Below are positions 46,040-57,267 of a stretch of 64,000 nucleotides of DNA, piece after piece. Under the pieces are notes generated by a model. The model had not been told where the DNA came from and made no database searches. It saw only the letters and a program-made list of their open reading frames with translations. Within the stretch, counting starts at the first letter, position 1. Every line of letters starts with the position of its first letter. The position numbers were made by a program, and so were the translations under genes. This DNA comes from Gilliamella sp. Choc5-1. GTDB taxonomy: Bacteria > Pseudomonadota > Gammaproteobacteria > Enterobacterales > Orbaceae. Location of the stretch: contig NZ_LZHH01000105.1 in NCBI RefSeq assembly GCF_001690595.1, positions 1 through 64,000 on the forward strand. Reading direction: 5' to 3'.

Positions 46040-48847
46040 TTATGCAAAATGTCTAACTTCACCATTACCGTGAATGTTTTGTTCACAACGTTTACATAAA
46101 TGCGTTGTTGGTTCATTGTCTGTTGTATAATGCCAACAACGAGGACATTTATCACCTTGCGCTTTAGCTAATTCAATTTTAAGACCCTGAATATCACTTT
46201 GCACGGCATTTGCAGGTGCTGTTTGTAATGGTTTTACACTCGCTTGCGAGGTGAGTAAAACAAAACGTAATTCGTTTTCTAACTTAGTTAAGGCGTTAGC
46301 AATCGCTTCATCAGCATAAAGCGTAACTGCTGCTTCAAGCGCTCCACCAATTACTTTATCGTTACGACCTTGTTCTAGGACTTTATTTACTTCACTACGA
46401 ATCGCCAAAATTTGCGCCCAATATTCACTATTTAATGCTTCGCTATCTGATAATGTAAATAGTGAGTTATACCACTCGTCTTCAAACACAAATTCTGATT
46501 TTTGTAAGCTAGGTAGATATTGCCAAATTTCATCGGCAGTAAATGATAAAATAGGTGCAATCCAACGAACTAATGCCTGTGCAATATGGTATAACGCAGT
46601 TTGGCAACTGTGGCGTGCGATACTATCGCTTTTTGCTGTGTATTGACGATCTTTAATGATATCTAAATAGAATGATCCCATTTCGATTGAGCAAAATTGC
46701 ATAATACGTTGTACGACTTTATGGAAATCATAATTTTCATAAGCTTGAACAATTTGCTCTTGTGCTTCTTTTGCCATACTAACCGCCCAGCGATCAAGGA
46801 CAACCATATCTTCTGGTTTTACCATATCTTTAGCTGGATCAAAGCCATTTAAATTCGCTAATAAAAAGCGTGCAGTATTACGAATACGGCGATAACTATC
46901 GGCAGCTCGTTTGATGATTTCATCAGAATAGTTCATTTCGCCAGAATAATCTGTTGAAGCAATCCATAAACGTAAAATATCGGCACCAAGTTTATTCATT
47001 ACATCTTGTGGAGTAACGATATTACCAAGCGATTTTGACATTTTACGGCCTTGTCCATCGACAACAAAACCGTGAGTTAACACTTGTTTGTAAGGTGCTT
47101 TGTTATCTATTGCTGTTGATAACATTAATGAAGACATAAACCAACCACGATGTTGATCTGATCCTTCTAAGTACATGTCAGCTTCGTGTCCTTCAAATTC
47201 AGGTCGAGCACGAACCACTGACGAAAATGTCGATCCTGAATCAAACCAAACGTCTAGCGTGTCAGGCACTTTGCGATAATTTTCTGCATCCGAACCAAGT
47301 AGCTCTTTGATATCGGCATCCCACCATGCTTGAATTCCTTTTTGTTCGACTAATTTGGCAACTTTTTCAACCAGTTCTAGCGTATTTGGGTGCAGTTCTT
47401 CGGTCTCTTTGTGGACAAATAATGTCATTGGAACGCCCCATGTACGTTGTCGAGAAATACACCAATCAGGGCGATTTGCTACCATGGTTTCAATACGCGC
47501 TTGTCCCCAATCAGGAATCCAACGAACTTGCTTAATCTCTTTTAATGATTGCGCCCTTAAACCTTGTTTATCCATGCTGATAAACCATTGTGGTGTTGCA
47601 CGGTAAATCACCGGTGTTTTATGTCGCCAACAGCATGGGTAACTGTGTTCAATATTTTCAAAATGTAATAATGCATTGTGTTCTTTTAATATTTCAACTA
47701 CCACTTTATTGGCTTTGAATACAAATAGACCATCTAACCCTGCGCCAGTTCCCGGTAAGTAGCAACCATTACCACCAACAGGATTTGCCACTTCTAGATC
47801 ATATTTTTGACCTACCATAAAGTCTTCTGTACCATGGCCTGGTGCGGTGTGCACTGCGCCAGTACCCGCATCAATTGTGACGTGATCGCCAAGTACAATA
47901 GGTTCATCAAAATCAAGGAATGGGTGTTTGAAGCGTAATAATTCAAGTGCATCACCTTGGCAACTACCTAAGATTTTCCAATCACTGATATTTGCGCGTT
48001 TCATCACAGCTTCAACTAAATCAGCAGCTAAAATTAAGCACTCTTTATCATTGATTTGAACTAATTGATATTCAAATTCAGCATTTAAAGCAATCCCTCG
48101 GCTAGCAGGTAATGTCCAAGGGGTTGTTGTCCAAATAACGGCATAAATAGTTAAGTTTGTTGTGATGCCAAATTTGTTTGCTACGGCTTGATTATCAACC
48201 GCTTTAAATTTTACATCAATGGCTGGCGATGATTTGTCATAATATTCTACTTCGGCTTCGGCTAATGATGACATACAATCGGTACACCAATAGACAGGTT
48301 TAGCTCCTTTAACTAAGTGACCATTTTTAATTACTTTACCTAAAGCACGAATAATATTGGCTTCGGTATCGTAATTCATTGTAAGGTAAGGGTTTTGCCA
48401 ATCACCAAGCACACCCATGCGAATAAAATCAGCTTTTTGTAGTTCAACTTGTGAAGCTGCGTAATCGCGGCAAATTTGACGAAATTCAGCAGATGTTACT
48501 TTTACACCTGGTTTACCAACTTGCTCTTCCACTTTTTGCTCAATAGGTAGGCCATGACAATCCCATCCTGGAATATACGGGGAATCATAGCCACTTAAGC
48601 TTTTTGATTTGATAATAATATCTTTGATTATTTTATTAACTGCATGACCTATATGAAGTTTTCCGTTTGCATAAGGAGGACCATCATGCAAAATAAAAGC
48701 TTTTTTGCCTTTTTTTACTTGTCGGATCTTTTGATAAAGTTCTTTATCGTACCAGTTTTGCAACATAGCTGGTTCACGTTTAGCAAGATCACCTCGCATC
48801 GGGAATCCAGTTTCCGGTAAATTCAATGTGTTTTTATAGTCTGTCAT
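46040..48847 (-). CDS. ileS: Isoleucine-tRNA ligase IleS
   Basis: A 935-residue class-Ia synthetase (E. coli 938). HIGH motif in [13 protein letters not shown] near 57-69, the CP1 editing domain with [18 protein letters not shown] in [10 protein letters not shown] near 605, and the C-terminal zinc finger CPRCWHY...[10 protein letters not shown]. Charges tRNA-Ile and edits valine. Preceded by ribF (37 bp) and followed by lspA and ispH, the conserved ribF-ileS-lspA-ispH string. Confidence 0.98.
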   Translation of the reverse strand: MTDYKNTLNLPETGFPMRGDLAKREPAMLQNWYDKELYQKIRQVKKGKKAFILHDGPPYANGKLHIGHAVNKIIKDIIIKSKSLSGYDSPYIPGWDCHGLPIEQKVEEQVGKPGVKVTSAEFRQICRDYAASQVELQKADFIRMGVLGDWQNPYLTMNYDTEANIIRALGKVIKNGHLVKGAKPVYWCTDCMSSLAEAEVEYYDKSSPAIDVKFKAVDNQAVANKFGITTNLTIYAVIWTTTPWTLPASRGIALNAEFEYQLVQINDKECLILAADLVEAVMKRANISDWKILGSCQGDALELLRFKHPFLDFDEPIVLGDHVTIDAGTGAVHTAPGHGTEDFMVGQKYDLEVANPVGGNGCYLPGTGAGLDGLFVFKANKVVVEILKEHNALLHFENIEHSYPCCWRHKTPVIYRATPQWFISMDKQGLRAQSLKEIKQVRWIPDWGQARIETMVANRPDWCISRQRTWGVPMTLFVHKETEELHPNTLELVEKVAKLVEQKGIQAWWDADIKELLGSDAENYRKVPDTLDVWFDSGSTFSSVVRARPEFEGHEADMYLEGSDQHRGWFMSSLMLSTAIDNKAPYKQVLTHGFVVDGQGRKMSKSLGNIVTPQDVMNKLGADILRLWIASTDYSGEMNYSDEIIKRAADSYRRIRNTARFLLANLNGFDPAKDMVKPEDMVVLDRWAVSMAKEAQEQIVQAYENYDFHKVVQRIMQFCSIEMGSFYLDIIKDRQYTAKSDSIARHSCQTALYHIAQALVRWIAPILSFTADEIWQYLPSLQKSEFVFEDEWYNSLFTLSDSEALNSEYWAQILAIRSEVNKVLEQGRNDKVIGGALEAAVTLYADEAIANALTKLENELRFVLLTSQASVKPLQTAPANAVQSDIQGLKIELAKAQGDKCPRCWHYTTDNEPTTHLCKRCEQNIHGNGEVRHFA

Positions 48848-48884
48848 GCTGATTTATTCCAGTTAATTTTGTTGATACTACTTT

Positions 48885-49823
48885 TTAATTAGTTAATTGT
48901 GCACTGATCTTTTTCGCAGTGCAAACGTCTCGTGCAATTTGTTGTTTCAAATCGGCTAATGAATCAAATTTTTTCTCGTCACGCAATTTTTGTACAAAAT
49001 TCACGTCTAAATATTGTCCATAAATATCGCCTGAAAAGTCAAATAGATTCACTTCTAAAATTGCTGTTTTTCCATGAATCGTTGGTCTTATACCTATGTT
49101 GGCAATACCATGATAATGCTGATTATTACAGATATTTTTAACTTTAACAAAATAGACACCTTGTAATGCCGGTTTTTTGCGATGTAAATGGATGTTAGCA
49201 GTTGGAAATCCCAACTGTCTTGCTAAAGCATTACCATGTATTACTCGTCCCTGAATTGTATAATTTCGTCCTAAAAGGCAATGCGCTAATTTAAAGTCGT
49301 TATTTAATAGAGCTTGACGTACAGCGGTGCTGCTAATTCGTAAGTTATTCCAAACATATGTCGGCATACTTTCAACGGAAAAGCGGTTATTGTGCGCGTA
49401 TTGCTGTAGTAAATTAATATCTCCTTGCCGTTTAAATCCAAATCGAAAATCGTCGCCAATAACAATATATTTAGCTTGCAATTTGTTAATTAACCAATCT
49501 TGGATAAAACTATCAGCAGGCATATTGGCAAAAGTTTGGGTAAACGGAATTACAATAATGTAGTCGATACCTAACTTTTCAATAAAAATGACTTTTTCTT
49601 GAAATGACGTTAGTCGTGATGGTGCATTATTAGGGGTAAAAAACTCTAATGGTTGCGGTTCAAATAGCATTACCACCGTTGGTAAATTTAAGTTTTTACC
49701 TTGCTTAATTAGATGGTTAATCAGTTGTTGATGCCCTAAATGCACACCATCAAAATTCCCTAATGTTAAAACACATTGAGAAAACTGATTTTTAAAATTT
49801 GCTATACCGCGGATAATCTTCAT
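48885..49823 (-). CDS. ribF: Bifunctional riboflavin kinase/FAD synthetase RibF
   Basis: A 312-residue protein: an N-terminal nucleotidyltransferase domain (VLTLGNFDGVHLGHQQLI, GDDFRFGFKRQGD, RISSTAVRQAL) that makes FAD, and a C-terminal kinase domain (ARQLGFPTANIHL, GVYFVKV, GIRPT, EVNLFDFSGDIYG) that makes FMN. Length as in E. coli (313). First gene of the ribF-ileS-lspA-ispH unit; rpsT is not divergent upstream as it is in E. coli. Confidence 0.97.
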   Translation of the reverse strand: MKIIRGIANFKNQFSQCVLTLGNFDGVHLGHQQLINHLIKQGKNLNLPTVVMLFEPQPLEFFTPNNAPSRLTSFQEKVIFIEKLGIDYIIVIPFTQTFANMPADSFIQDWLINKLQAKYIVIGDDFRFGFKRQGDINLLQQYAHNNRFSVESMPTYVWNNLRISSTAVRQALLNNDFKLAHCLLGRNYTIQGRVIHGNALARQLGFPTANIHLHRKKPALQGVYFVKVKNICNNQHYHGIANIGIRPTIHGKTAILEVNLFDFSGDIYGQYLDVNFVQKLRDEKKFDSLADLKQQIARDVCTAKKISAQLTN

Positions 49824-49945
49824 GAAAACAATGTTATTTATACTAAATAGCCAAGAATTATACCAATCTTTCTTGAAGATGCACGTAATATAAAACAGCT
49901 TTTTTCGTTGAATATTTTGTTTTTGTGATAGCTAATATCAAATAA

Positions 49946-50605
49946 TTAATAATGGTTTAAAGCGCGTAAAAACTCTTGCCTTGTGCTTGGGTTCGTTTTA
50001 AATCCACCGCCCAAGGCTGTTGTTGTTGTCATACTGCTTGAGTCTTTAATGCCTCTTGCTTTTACGCAATAATGAGTTGCATCAATTGAAACGGCAACAT
50101 TAACGGTTCCAAGTAAAGTTTGTAGAGCAACTAAAATTTGCTGAGTTAACCTTTCTTGTACTTGCGGTCGTTGTGAAAAGAATTCTACAATACGATTGAT
50201 TTTAGATAACCCAATCACTTTATCTTTGGGAATATAAGAAACCGTTGCTTTGCCATCGATAGTGATAAAATGATGCTCACAAACACTGGTTAAAGTAATG
50301 TCGCGAACGGTTATCATTTCGTCTACTTGCATTTTATTTTCGATTAATGTGATTTTTGGAAAATTTTCATAATAAAGACCAGAAAATATTTCATCAACAT
50401 ACATTTTTGATACTCGATGAGGAGTTTCAGCTAAGCTGTCATCAGTTAAGTCAAGTTCCATGAGTTTCATAATTTCACGAAAATGCGCTTCAATTTTGCT
50501 TTTACGCTCACAATTATCCATGGCTAAACGGCAGGATGGCGTTTCAAGGTTTTTAGCAGCGAGTGCTTCTTTAACTTTTTGCGCAGCAAGACTTAATTCT
50601 GTCAT
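49946..50605 (-). CDS. folE: GTP cyclohydrolase I FolE
   Basis: A 219-residue enzyme when started at 50605 ([15 protein letters not shown] aligns with the E. coli start; an 18-codon longer frame is not conserved). It converts GTP to dihydroneopterin triphosphate for folate and other pterins. Zinc ligands lie in [13 protein letters not shown] (Cys, His) and HYCVKARG (Cys); substrate residues lie in [23 protein letters not shown]. It is divergent from polA, with one copy of the dispersed motif between them. Confidence 0.96.
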   Translation of the reverse strand: MTELSLAAQKVKEALAAKNLETPSCRLAMDNCERKSKIEAHFREIMKLMELDLTDDSLAETPHRVSKMYVDEIFSGLYYENFPKITLIENKMQVDEMITVRDITLTSVCEHHFITIDGKATVSYIPKDKVIGLSKINRIVEFFSQRPQVQERLTQQILVALQTLLGTVNVAVSIDATHYCVKARGIKDSSSMTTTTALGGGFKTNPSTRQEFLRALNHY

Positions 50606-50810
50606 TATCAAATACTCGGACGAAAATTGATGAAATATTATATAACAGTTATAAGGCAATATACAGTTTTTTGCTTGTGGTTTTATATTGAAACAGATAG
50701 TAGCTAGTAACCTGAAACTTCTTTACACTATAATTATTAGTGATGATAAGAATATTATGGCTAATTAAGGTATACTGTTCACTATCGTGTTGAATAATGA
50801 TTGAGTAACT

Positions 50811-53585
50811 ATGATGTCAAACAAAACGCCGATTATCTTAATTGATGGATCTTCTTATCTTTACCGTGCTTTTTTTGCATGCCCGCCGTTAACTAATGCC
50901 AAAGGCGAACCCACAGGGGCTATTTTTGGTGTGATTAATATGATTCGTAGCCTGCTTAACCAATACAATCCTACGCATATTGCTGTGGTTTTTGATGCTA
51001 AAGGTGGTTCTTTCCGTAACGAGATTTATCCTGAGTATAAAGCAACTCGTGAAGCGATGCCTGAAAATCTTCGCCCTCAAATTGAACCCATTCATACTAT
51101 TTTAAAAGCTATGGGGTTACCTCTACTTTGCATTGAAGGCGTTGAGGCTGATGATGTAATTGGTACATTAGCAAGACAAGCAGAAAAAGAGAATTTAGAA
51201 GTATTAATTAGCACTGGTGATAAAGATATGGCGCAGCTGGTGAGTAATAAAATTACACTTATTAATACCATGAATAATACGATACTTGATTCAAAAGGGG
51301 TCATAGATAAATTTGGTGTTCCACCAGAAAAGATTATTGATTATTTAGCTTTAAGAGGCGATTCATCCGATAACATACCCGGTGTACCTGGTGTTGGTGA
51401 AAAAACTGCTCAGAGTTTATTAGCTGAGTTTGATAGCATAAAAGATATTTATAATCGATTGGATGATATTGAAAAATTATCGATCCGAGGCGCGAAATCA
51501 TTAAAACAAAAATTAATTGACAATCAAAAAGAAGCCGAACTTTCTTATTTACTGGCAACGATAAAAACTGATGTTAAATTAGATTTTACTAATGAACAAC
51601 TGATGGTGAGTAATATTGATATTAATGCACTTGCTCAATTATTTGATAATTATGGATTTCATCGTTGGCAAAAAGAGTTAATAGCTGGCAATTTTTTAAA
51701 ACAGTTATCTCCTGTTGAAATTAAAGATGATATGCCTTTTGATACCCAAAGTGATAGATCATCACTAGAAAATAAAAAAACCGATTATCAATGTATTTTA
51801 ACTCATGAACAACTAGATAATTGGGTTGATAAATTAAAAAATAGTCAACAATTTGCTTTTGATACTGAAACAAACAGCGTTGATCATGTTCATGCAAAAT
51901 TAGTGGGAATTTCATTTTGTATTAAATCTTATCAAGCTGCTTATATACCGCTTTCTCATCACTATTTAGGGGTTCCTAAACAATTATCGATTTATGAAGT
52001 TTTAACAAAACTAAAACCGGTGCTTGAAGATCCTGCAATAAAAAAAATAGCCCAAAATGCTAAATTTGATTACAGTGTGCTAGCCAATTATGGCATAACC
52101 GTGCAAGGTATTGCGTTTGATACAATGCTAGAATCTTATGTATTAAACAGTACAGAACGCCACGATATGGATAGCATGGCTAAACGCTATTTAAATCATA
52201 AAACGATTACTTATGATGAGTTGACTAAAATTGATAAAAAGCAGTTTTCTATTGATGAAATCGAGGTAGAAAAAACCACACAATATGCAGCTGAAGATGC
52301 CGATATTACTTTTCAATTGCATAATAAATTATGGTCAACACTTGAAAAAAATGAAAAATTAACCAAACTATTTTCTGATATAGAAATGCCATTAGCACTT
52401 GTGCTTGCTGAAATGGAAAGGACTGGCGTACTTGTTGATGCTAAATTGCTTAATGAATACTCTCAAGAAATTAGCCAACAATTACAAGAAACCGAAGTGC
52501 AATTGCAATTATTTGCTGGCGAAAAATTTAACCCCGCATCACCTAAACAGATTCAAACGATTTTGTTTGATAAGCATCAATTGCCCGTATTAAAAAAGAC
52601 ACCAAAAGGCGATCCTTCAACTAGCGAAGAAGTATTAAGTGAGCTTTCTCGCGAATATGAATTGCCAAGAATGATTTTGTTTCATCGTGGTCTGGCTAAA
52701 CTTAAAAATACTTATACTGATAAATTGCCCTTAATGATTAGCCCTAAAGATCAAAGGATTCATACCAATTATAACCAGATTGGAACTATAACGGGTCGAT
52801 TGTCATCAAATGACCCTAATTTACAAAATATTCCAGTGCGAAATGAAGAAGGGCGACGAATTCGCCAAGCTTTTATTGCACCAAAGGGATATAAAATTAT
52901 TTCGGCAGACTACTCGCAAATTGAATTACGTATCATGGCGCATCTATCACAAGATAAAAGTTTACTTGATGCTTTTTCTCATGACAAAGACATTCACCGT
53001 GTTACGGCTAGTGAAATTTTAGGTAAAACTGAATCTGAAGTGACTTCTGAAGAGCGAAGACGTGCAAAAGCGGTTAACTTCGGATTAATTTATGGTATGA
53101 GCGCCTTTGGTTTATCCAAACAAATTAATATTGCGCGTAAAGAAGCCCAGTTTTATATCGATCGTTATTTTGAGCGCTACCCAGGTGTTCAAGCGTATAT
53201 GGACCAAATTCGCCAACAAGCTGCTGAACAAGGTTATGTTGAAACCCTATCTGGTCGACGTTTATATCTTCCTAAAATAAAATCAGGAAGTGGTATTGAA
53301 CGACGCGGTGCTGAGCGTGCTGCTATTAATGCCCCAATGCAAGGTACAGCGGCTGATATTATTAAAACAGCAATGATTAAGGTAAGCGAATGGATAAAAA
53401 GCTTACCTGTAGGTAATGTTAGAATGGTTATGCAAGTACACGATGAGTTAGTATTTGAAGTAAAAGAAGAATTAGTTGAGCAATATAAAGCTCAGATAAA
53501 ATCGATCATGGAAAATTGTTACCAACTATCTATACCATTAAAAGTGGATGTAGGTTTCGGTAATAATTGGGATGAAGCACATTAA
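50811..53585 (+). CDS. polA: DNA polymerase I PolA
   Basis: A 924-residue polymerase (E. coli 928). 5'-3' exonuclease domain (1 to about 300: LIDGSSYLYRAFF, VEADDVIGTLA, STGDKDMAQLV, GDSSDNIPGVPGVGEKTA). The 3'-5' proofreading domain retains its acids (FAFDTETNS, NAKFDYSVL, YAAEDADITF). The polymerase domain has SADYSQIELRIMAHLS (motif A), RRRAKAVNFGLIYGMSAFGL (motif B) and MQVHDELVFEV (motif C). The start is either of two adjacent ATGs. Works in Okazaki fragment maturation and repair. Confidence 0.98.
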   Translation: MMSNKTPIILIDGSSYLYRAFFACPPLTNAKGEPTGAIFGVINMIRSLLNQYNPTHIAVVFDAKGGSFRNEIYPEYKATREAMPENLRPQIEPIHTILKAMGLPLLCIEGVEADDVIGTLARQAEKENLEVLISTGDKDMAQLVSNKITLINTMNNTILDSKGVIDKFGVPPEKIIDYLALRGDSSDNIPGVPGVGEKTAQSLLAEFDSIKDIYNRLDDIEKLSIRGAKSLKQKLIDNQKEAELSYLLATIKTDVKLDFTNEQLMVSNIDINALAQLFDNYGFHRWQKELIAGNFLKQLSPVEIKDDMPFDTQSDRSSLENKKTDYQCILTHEQLDNWVDKLKNSQQFAFDTETNSVDHVHAKLVGISFCIKSYQAAYIPLSHHYLGVPKQLSIYEVLTKLKPVLEDPAIKKIAQNAKFDYSVLANYGITVQGIAFDTMLESYVLNSTERHDMDSMAKRYLNHKTITYDELTKIDKKQFSIDEIEVEKTTQYAAEDADITFQLHNKLWSTLEKNEKLTKLFSDIEMPLALVLAEMERTGVLVDAKLLNEYSQEISQQLQETEVQLQLFAGEKFNPASPKQIQTILFDKHQLPVLKKTPKGDPSTSEEVLSELSREYELPRMILFHRGLAKLKNTYTDKLPLMISPKDQRIHTNYNQIGTITGRLSSNDPNLQNIPVRNEEGRRIRQAFIAPKGYKIISADYSQIELRIMAHLSQDKSLLDAFSHDKDIHRVTASEILGKTESEVTSEERRRAKAVNFGLIYGMSAFGLSKQINIARKEAQFYIDRYFERYPGVQAYMDQIRQQAAEQGYVETLSGRRLYLPKIKSGSGIERRGAERAAINAPMQGTAADIIKTAMIKVSEWIKSLPVGNVRMVMQVHDELVFEVKEELVEQYKAQIKSIMENCYQLSIPLKVDVGFGNNWDEAH

Positions 53586-53611
53586 TCATACTAAATTCGT
53601 ACTAAATAATT

Positions 53612-53637
53612 CAGCCTTATCTGTCTAGTTAAGGCTG
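53612..53637 (+). terminator. Hairpin after polA
   Basis: CAGCCTTA and TAAGGCTG form an 8-bp stem with a 10-base loop, 27 bases after the polA stop. The tail is AT-rich without a strong T-run. A dispersed motif copy follows at 53649-53679, and another perfect hairpin GCCGAAA-CC-TTTCGGC at about 53713. Confidence 0.55.
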
Positions 53638-53648
53638 ATATTATACTT

Positions 53649-53679
53649 AAACGTATACTTTCCTGAAACTTTTTAACAA
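53649..53679 (+). repeat. Dispersed 31-bp motif, copy in polA-gltX gap
   Basis: AAACGTATACTTTCCTGAAACT followed by TTTTAACAA; nearly the same as 30947-30977. See also 8-39, 154-185, 297-328, 508-539 and 651-682 (same strand), 38458-38489 and 38701-38732 (opposite strand), and a shorter match at 50705-50727. Confidence 0.65.
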
Positions 53680-53866
53680 GTTAAATTAACCTGTTAACTA
53701 TAATGGAACTATTGCCGAAACCTTTCGGCGTGTTAGAATAAGCAACTAAATTGAATTGATACAAACATATTATTCTGCTTGTTAATATATGGCAGAATCA
53801 AAGGAAATGGTGCTGGTATTCGTTTTGTTGTTAAAGCTCTATTTTCGTTATTATTAGGATTATTTC

Positions 53867-55297
53867 ATGAAAATCAAAACCCGTTTTGCACCTAGCCCAA
53901 CAGGCTATTTACATGTAGGTGGTGCTCGTACAGCACTTTATTCTTGGCTCTATACTCGCCATGCAAAAGGTGCATTTGTATTACGCATTGAAGATACCGA
54001 TCTTGAGCGCTCAACGCCTGAAGCGATTGAAGCAATAATGGAAGGTATGAATTGGTTAAAATTATCATGGGACGAAGGTCCTTATTATCAAACTAAACGC
54101 TTTGATCGTTATAATCAAGTCATCGATGAAATGTTAGCCAAAGGAACAGCTTATCGTTGCTACTGTTCTAAAGAACGTCTTGAAAAATTGCGTGAAGAGC
54201 AGATGGCAAAAGGTGAAAAAGCGCGTTACGATGGGCATTGCCGTTGTGCTTCAGTACAACAAGAGCATACTCATGATGAGCCACATGTTGTTCGTTTTGC
54301 TAACCCTACTGATGGTACTGTTATTTTTAATGATTTAATCCGTGGTCCAATTGAGATTGCTAATAAAGAGCTTGATGATCTTATTATTCGCCGCACTGAT
54401 GGTTCACCAACTTATAATTTCTGTGTCGTTGTTGATGATTGGGATATGGAAATTACCCATGTTATTCGTGGTGAAGATCACATCAACAACACACCACGCC
54501 AGATCAATATCCTAGAAGCATTAGGAGCGCCAATTCCTAAATATGGTCATGTATCAATGATTTTAGGGGATGATGGACAAAAATTATCTAAACGTCACGG
54601 AGCGGTTAGTGTCATGCAATATCGTGATGATGGTTATTTGCCCGAAGCATTACTTAACTATTTAGTGCGTCTTGGTTGGTCACACGGTGATCAAGAGATA
54701 TTCTCTGTTCCGGAAATGATTAGTTATTTTTCATTAGATGCGGTTAGTAAATCAGCCAGTGCCTTTAATACTGAAAAATTACTTTGGTTAAATCACCATT
54801 ATATCAACCATCTTGATGCGGATTATGTTGCTCAACATTTAATTTGGCATATGAACCAACAAGGATATGATTTATCAAAAGGCTCTGATCTTATCACTAT
54901 TATTAAGTTATTTGGTGAACGTTGTAAAACGCTTAAAGAGATGGCTGAATCATGTGCTTATTGCTATCGAGATTTTGAAGATTATGATGCCGATGCAGCT
55001 AAAAAACATTTGCGCCCAGTCGCCAAACAGCCATTAGAAACAATTAAAGCAAAAATTGAAGCTATTGCTGACTTTGATTGGCAAATTGATAAAATTCATC
55101 ATGCGATTGAAGCAACTGCAACCGAGCTTAATGTTGGTATGGGTAAAGTTGGCATGCCATTACGCGTTGCTGTAACAGGTATCGGGCAATCGCCATCGGT
55201 TGATGCAACTGTTTTTGCGGTAGGCAAAAAACGAGCGCTTGCTAGAATTGATAAGGCTTTGGCATATATTAATCAACGTGAGCAATCTCAAAATTAA
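53867..55297 (+). CDS. gltX: Glutamate-tRNA ligase GltX
   Basis: A 476-residue class-Ib synthetase (E. coli 471). HIGH-like site in [19 protein letters not shown] (residues 5-23); the second motif is KLSKRHG in [16 protein letters not shown] near 243. Zinc-binding Cys are visible in [11 protein letters not shown] and DGHCRCA. It charges tRNA-Glu and also feeds tetrapyrrole synthesis. It is monocistronic, ended by a strong terminator. Confidence 0.98.
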   Translation: MKIKTRFAPSPTGYLHVGGARTALYSWLYTRHAKGAFVLRIEDTDLERSTPEAIEAIMEGMNWLKLSWDEGPYYQTKRFDRYNQVIDEMLAKGTAYRCYCSKERLEKLREEQMAKGEKARYDGHCRCASVQQEHTHDEPHVVRFANPTDGTVIFNDLIRGPIEIANKELDDLIIRRTDGSPTYNFCVVVDDWDMEITHVIRGEDHINNTPRQINILEALGAPIPKYGHVSMILGDDGQKLSKRHGAVSVMQYRDDGYLPEALLNYLVRLGWSHGDQEIFSVPEMISYFSLDAVSKSASAFNTEKLLWLNHHYINHLDADYVAQHLIWHMNQQGYDLSKGSDLITIIKLFGERCKTLKEMAESCAYCYRDFEDYDADAAKKHLRPVAKQPLETIKAKIEAIADFDWQIDKIHHAIEATATELNVGMGKVGMPLRVAVTGIGQSPSVDATVFAVGKKRALARIDKALAYINQREQSQN

Positions 55298-55305
55298 TAT
55301 ATTTA

Positions 55306-55334
55306 TTGCAGGGAAATCCCTGCAACCTTTTTTG
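55306..55334 (+). terminator. Rho-independent terminator after gltX
   Basis: TTGCAGGG-AAAT-CCCTGCAA is a perfect 8-bp stem with a 4-base loop, followed by CCTTTTTTT, 8 bases after the gltX stop. Confidence 0.92.
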
Positions 55335-55351
55335 TCAAAGTGAGAACTTCT

Positions 55352-56965
55352 ATGGTTCGCTTAAAAAAACGCTATTGGATCTTACTCAGTATCTTATTTT
55401 TCCTCATACTGTTTTGCTTGTTTGGGTGGCATTATTGGCAGACTTTCAAGCAGAAAAATGGGATTATTGTCGATTGGCATGGTGCTAGCGTTGGCTTTAA
55501 AGGTCTTACTTTTGACGAACTTACTGTCAGTAAACCATCCCAAGTTTCTATAACTGCTAAAAATTTATCAATTTCATTATCGCAGTTAACTGCAAATAAT
55601 TTAGATATTTATTGGCAACCCAATGAATCTGAAATAGCTTTAGAAACTATTGAAAACACGGTTGATACAACGACTGAAACGCTTAATCAATCTGATCCCG
55701 ATCTCTCTTTGATTTCAACTATTATTTATTGGTTACCTAAAACGATTCATATAGATACACTGCGACTTTATGAACAAAATAAAGCGAGATTAGATTTAAA
55801 AGTTGATATAAGTAAACAGCAAGAAGCAATACAACTTAATTTATCAACCCATACCCAAGAAATAACACAATTGTCTGCCACTTTGTTGTTTAATCAACAG
55901 GCTTTGCGGATTGACATACAAAACGGCCTTTTTAAAACATCCCTAAATCAATTTGGTTTACAAAATAGTAATTTAGTCTTACCGTTTACTGGTTGGCTAT
56001 CTAGTCATCAATTGGAATTAATAACTTCGGATAAAGCATCAATTAGTTTAGAAAAAGCAAATCTTTCTGATGATTTAATCCTTGGTTCTTCCAACGGGGA
56101 TTTCAATATTCAACTTAAATCAAACATTCCATTTGATAGTAACCAACTATCTGCTATAGCAACATTAACCATTAATAAACTCAATGGTATTTATAAAACT
56201 AGTGAAATCAAATCGGTTACAGGCGATATCAATATTATTATTAAAGATAACCAATTTACTATTTCAACACCAGTATTAAATATTCAAGAAGTAAATATGG
56301 GGATCGCTTTTGAAAAGATTAAATTAGTTGGAAGCTATTTAGCCTCGTTTAAAGCACCAAACAAAGGAACGGTTACATGGAAAAAAGCTCAAGCTAATAT
56401 CTTCTCTGGTTTGGTTTTTATTGAAGAAAATAAATTGAATTTAGCTAAATTACCCCAACAATTTAATTTAAGGTTAAAACAGATACAACTAAAAGATATT
56501 TTTAAGCAATATCCTTCTGAAGGGCTTGCTGGTGATGGTGTAATTGATGGTGTTTTACCTATTACGTTATCAGAGATAAAGAAAAAGGGTGAAACAGCTT
56601 TAAAATTTGTCATTAAAAATGGCAAGTTAGTTACGATCAACGAGGGTTATTTACAATTTGAAAATTCTGCCCTCAAAAGCTATGGGCAAAATAACCCCAA
56701 TATGAAAATACTCACTGATATTATTAAAAATTTTCATTATACTAAGTTACAAGGCGCAGTTGATTACGCTAATGACATTGCCAAATTAAAATTGAATATT
56801 CAAGGCAGTAATTTGGATGTCGAAAATGGCAAAGCGGTTAATTTAAATATCAACCTAGAAGAAAATATGACTAAGTTGCTTATGAGTTTACAGTTATCCG
56901 ATCAAATTAGTGAGCCAATCCGTAAACGTATTGAAGCTTATTTAAAAAATAAATCTTCAAAATAA
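55352..56965 (+). CDS. ydbH: Short YdbH-family AsmA-like intermembrane protein
   Basis: 537 residues from ATG 55352 (AAGTGAGA upstream; the longer GTG frame is less likely). One N-terminal transmembrane anchor (about 11-30) is followed by a long series of amphipathic beta-strands. The C-terminal third (from about 400: GDGVIDGVLPITL, FVIKNGKLVTINEGYLQFE, VENGKAVNLNINLEEN) is typical of the YdbH dicarboxylate-transport-type domain. The two genes downstream are ynbE and ydbL, which fixes the identity. E. coli YdbH has about 880 residues, so the periplasmic bridge here would be much shorter. YdbH acts with TamB and YhdP in moving phospholipids to the outer membrane. Confidence 0.85.
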   Translation: MVRLKKRYWILLSILFFLILFCLFGWHYWQTFKQKNGIIVDWHGASVGFKGLTFDELTVSKPSQVSITAKNLSISLSQLTANNLDIYWQPNESEIALETIENTVDTTTETLNQSDPDLSLISTIIYWLPKTIHIDTLRLYEQNKARLDLKVDISKQQEAIQLNLSTHTQEITQLSATLLFNQQALRIDIQNGLFKTSLNQFGLQNSNLVLPFTGWLSSHQLELITSDKASISLEKANLSDDLILGSSNGDFNIQLKSNIPFDSNQLSAIATLTINKLNGIYKTSEIKSVTGDINIIIKDNQFTISTPVLNIQEVNMGIAFEKIKLVGSYLASFKAPNKGTVTWKKAQANIFSGLVFIEENKLNLAKLPQQFNLRLKQIQLKDIFKQYPSEGLAGDGVIDGVLPITLSEIKKKGETALKFVIKNGKLVTINEGYLQFENSALKSYGQNNPNMKILTDIIKNFHYTKLQGAVDYANDIAKLKLNIQGSNLDVENGKAVNLNINLEENMTKLLMSLQLSDQISEPIRKRIEAYLKNKSSK

Positions 56966-56976
56966 GAGGTTATTTT

Positions 56977-57162
56977 ATGGTACGAAATGTTATTGCAATT
57001 ATAATATTAGCAGGTGTATTAACGGGATGTTCACCGACTGTCAAAGTTCAAGCACCGAGTGAACCAATTAATATCAATTTAAATGTTAAGATAGACCATG
57101 AAATTAATATTAAGGTTGATAAAGCTTTAGATAATATAATCAATAAATCTGGATTATATTAA
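56977..57162 (+). CDS. ynbE: YnbE lipoprotein, partner of YdbH
   Basis: A 61-residue lipoprotein: signal with lipobox VLTGC (Cys at about 18), then SPTVKVQAPSEPININLNVKI and a short amphipathic tail. YnbE is an outer-membrane lipoprotein whose short strands stack onto the C-terminus of YdbH to complete the intermembrane bridge. AAGAGG lies 7 bases upstream. It is 11 bp after ydbH. Confidence 0.92.
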   Translation: MVRNVIAIIILAGVLTGCSPTVKVQAPSEPININLNVKIDHEINIKVDKALDNIINKSGLY

Positions 57163-57267
57163 TTAATAAGTTTTATTTTTATCTGTCTTTTTGATTATAA
57201 GTATTAATAAAAATCTATACTCACATTCAAATAAATAAAATACGATGTATTTATTAAGGAGTTTGTT

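Noticed and set aside
50606-50659. 18-residue N-terminal extension of FolE
   Set aside because: Not conserved; the frame starts in the presumed promoter region and [10 protein letters not shown] fits the orthologue start.
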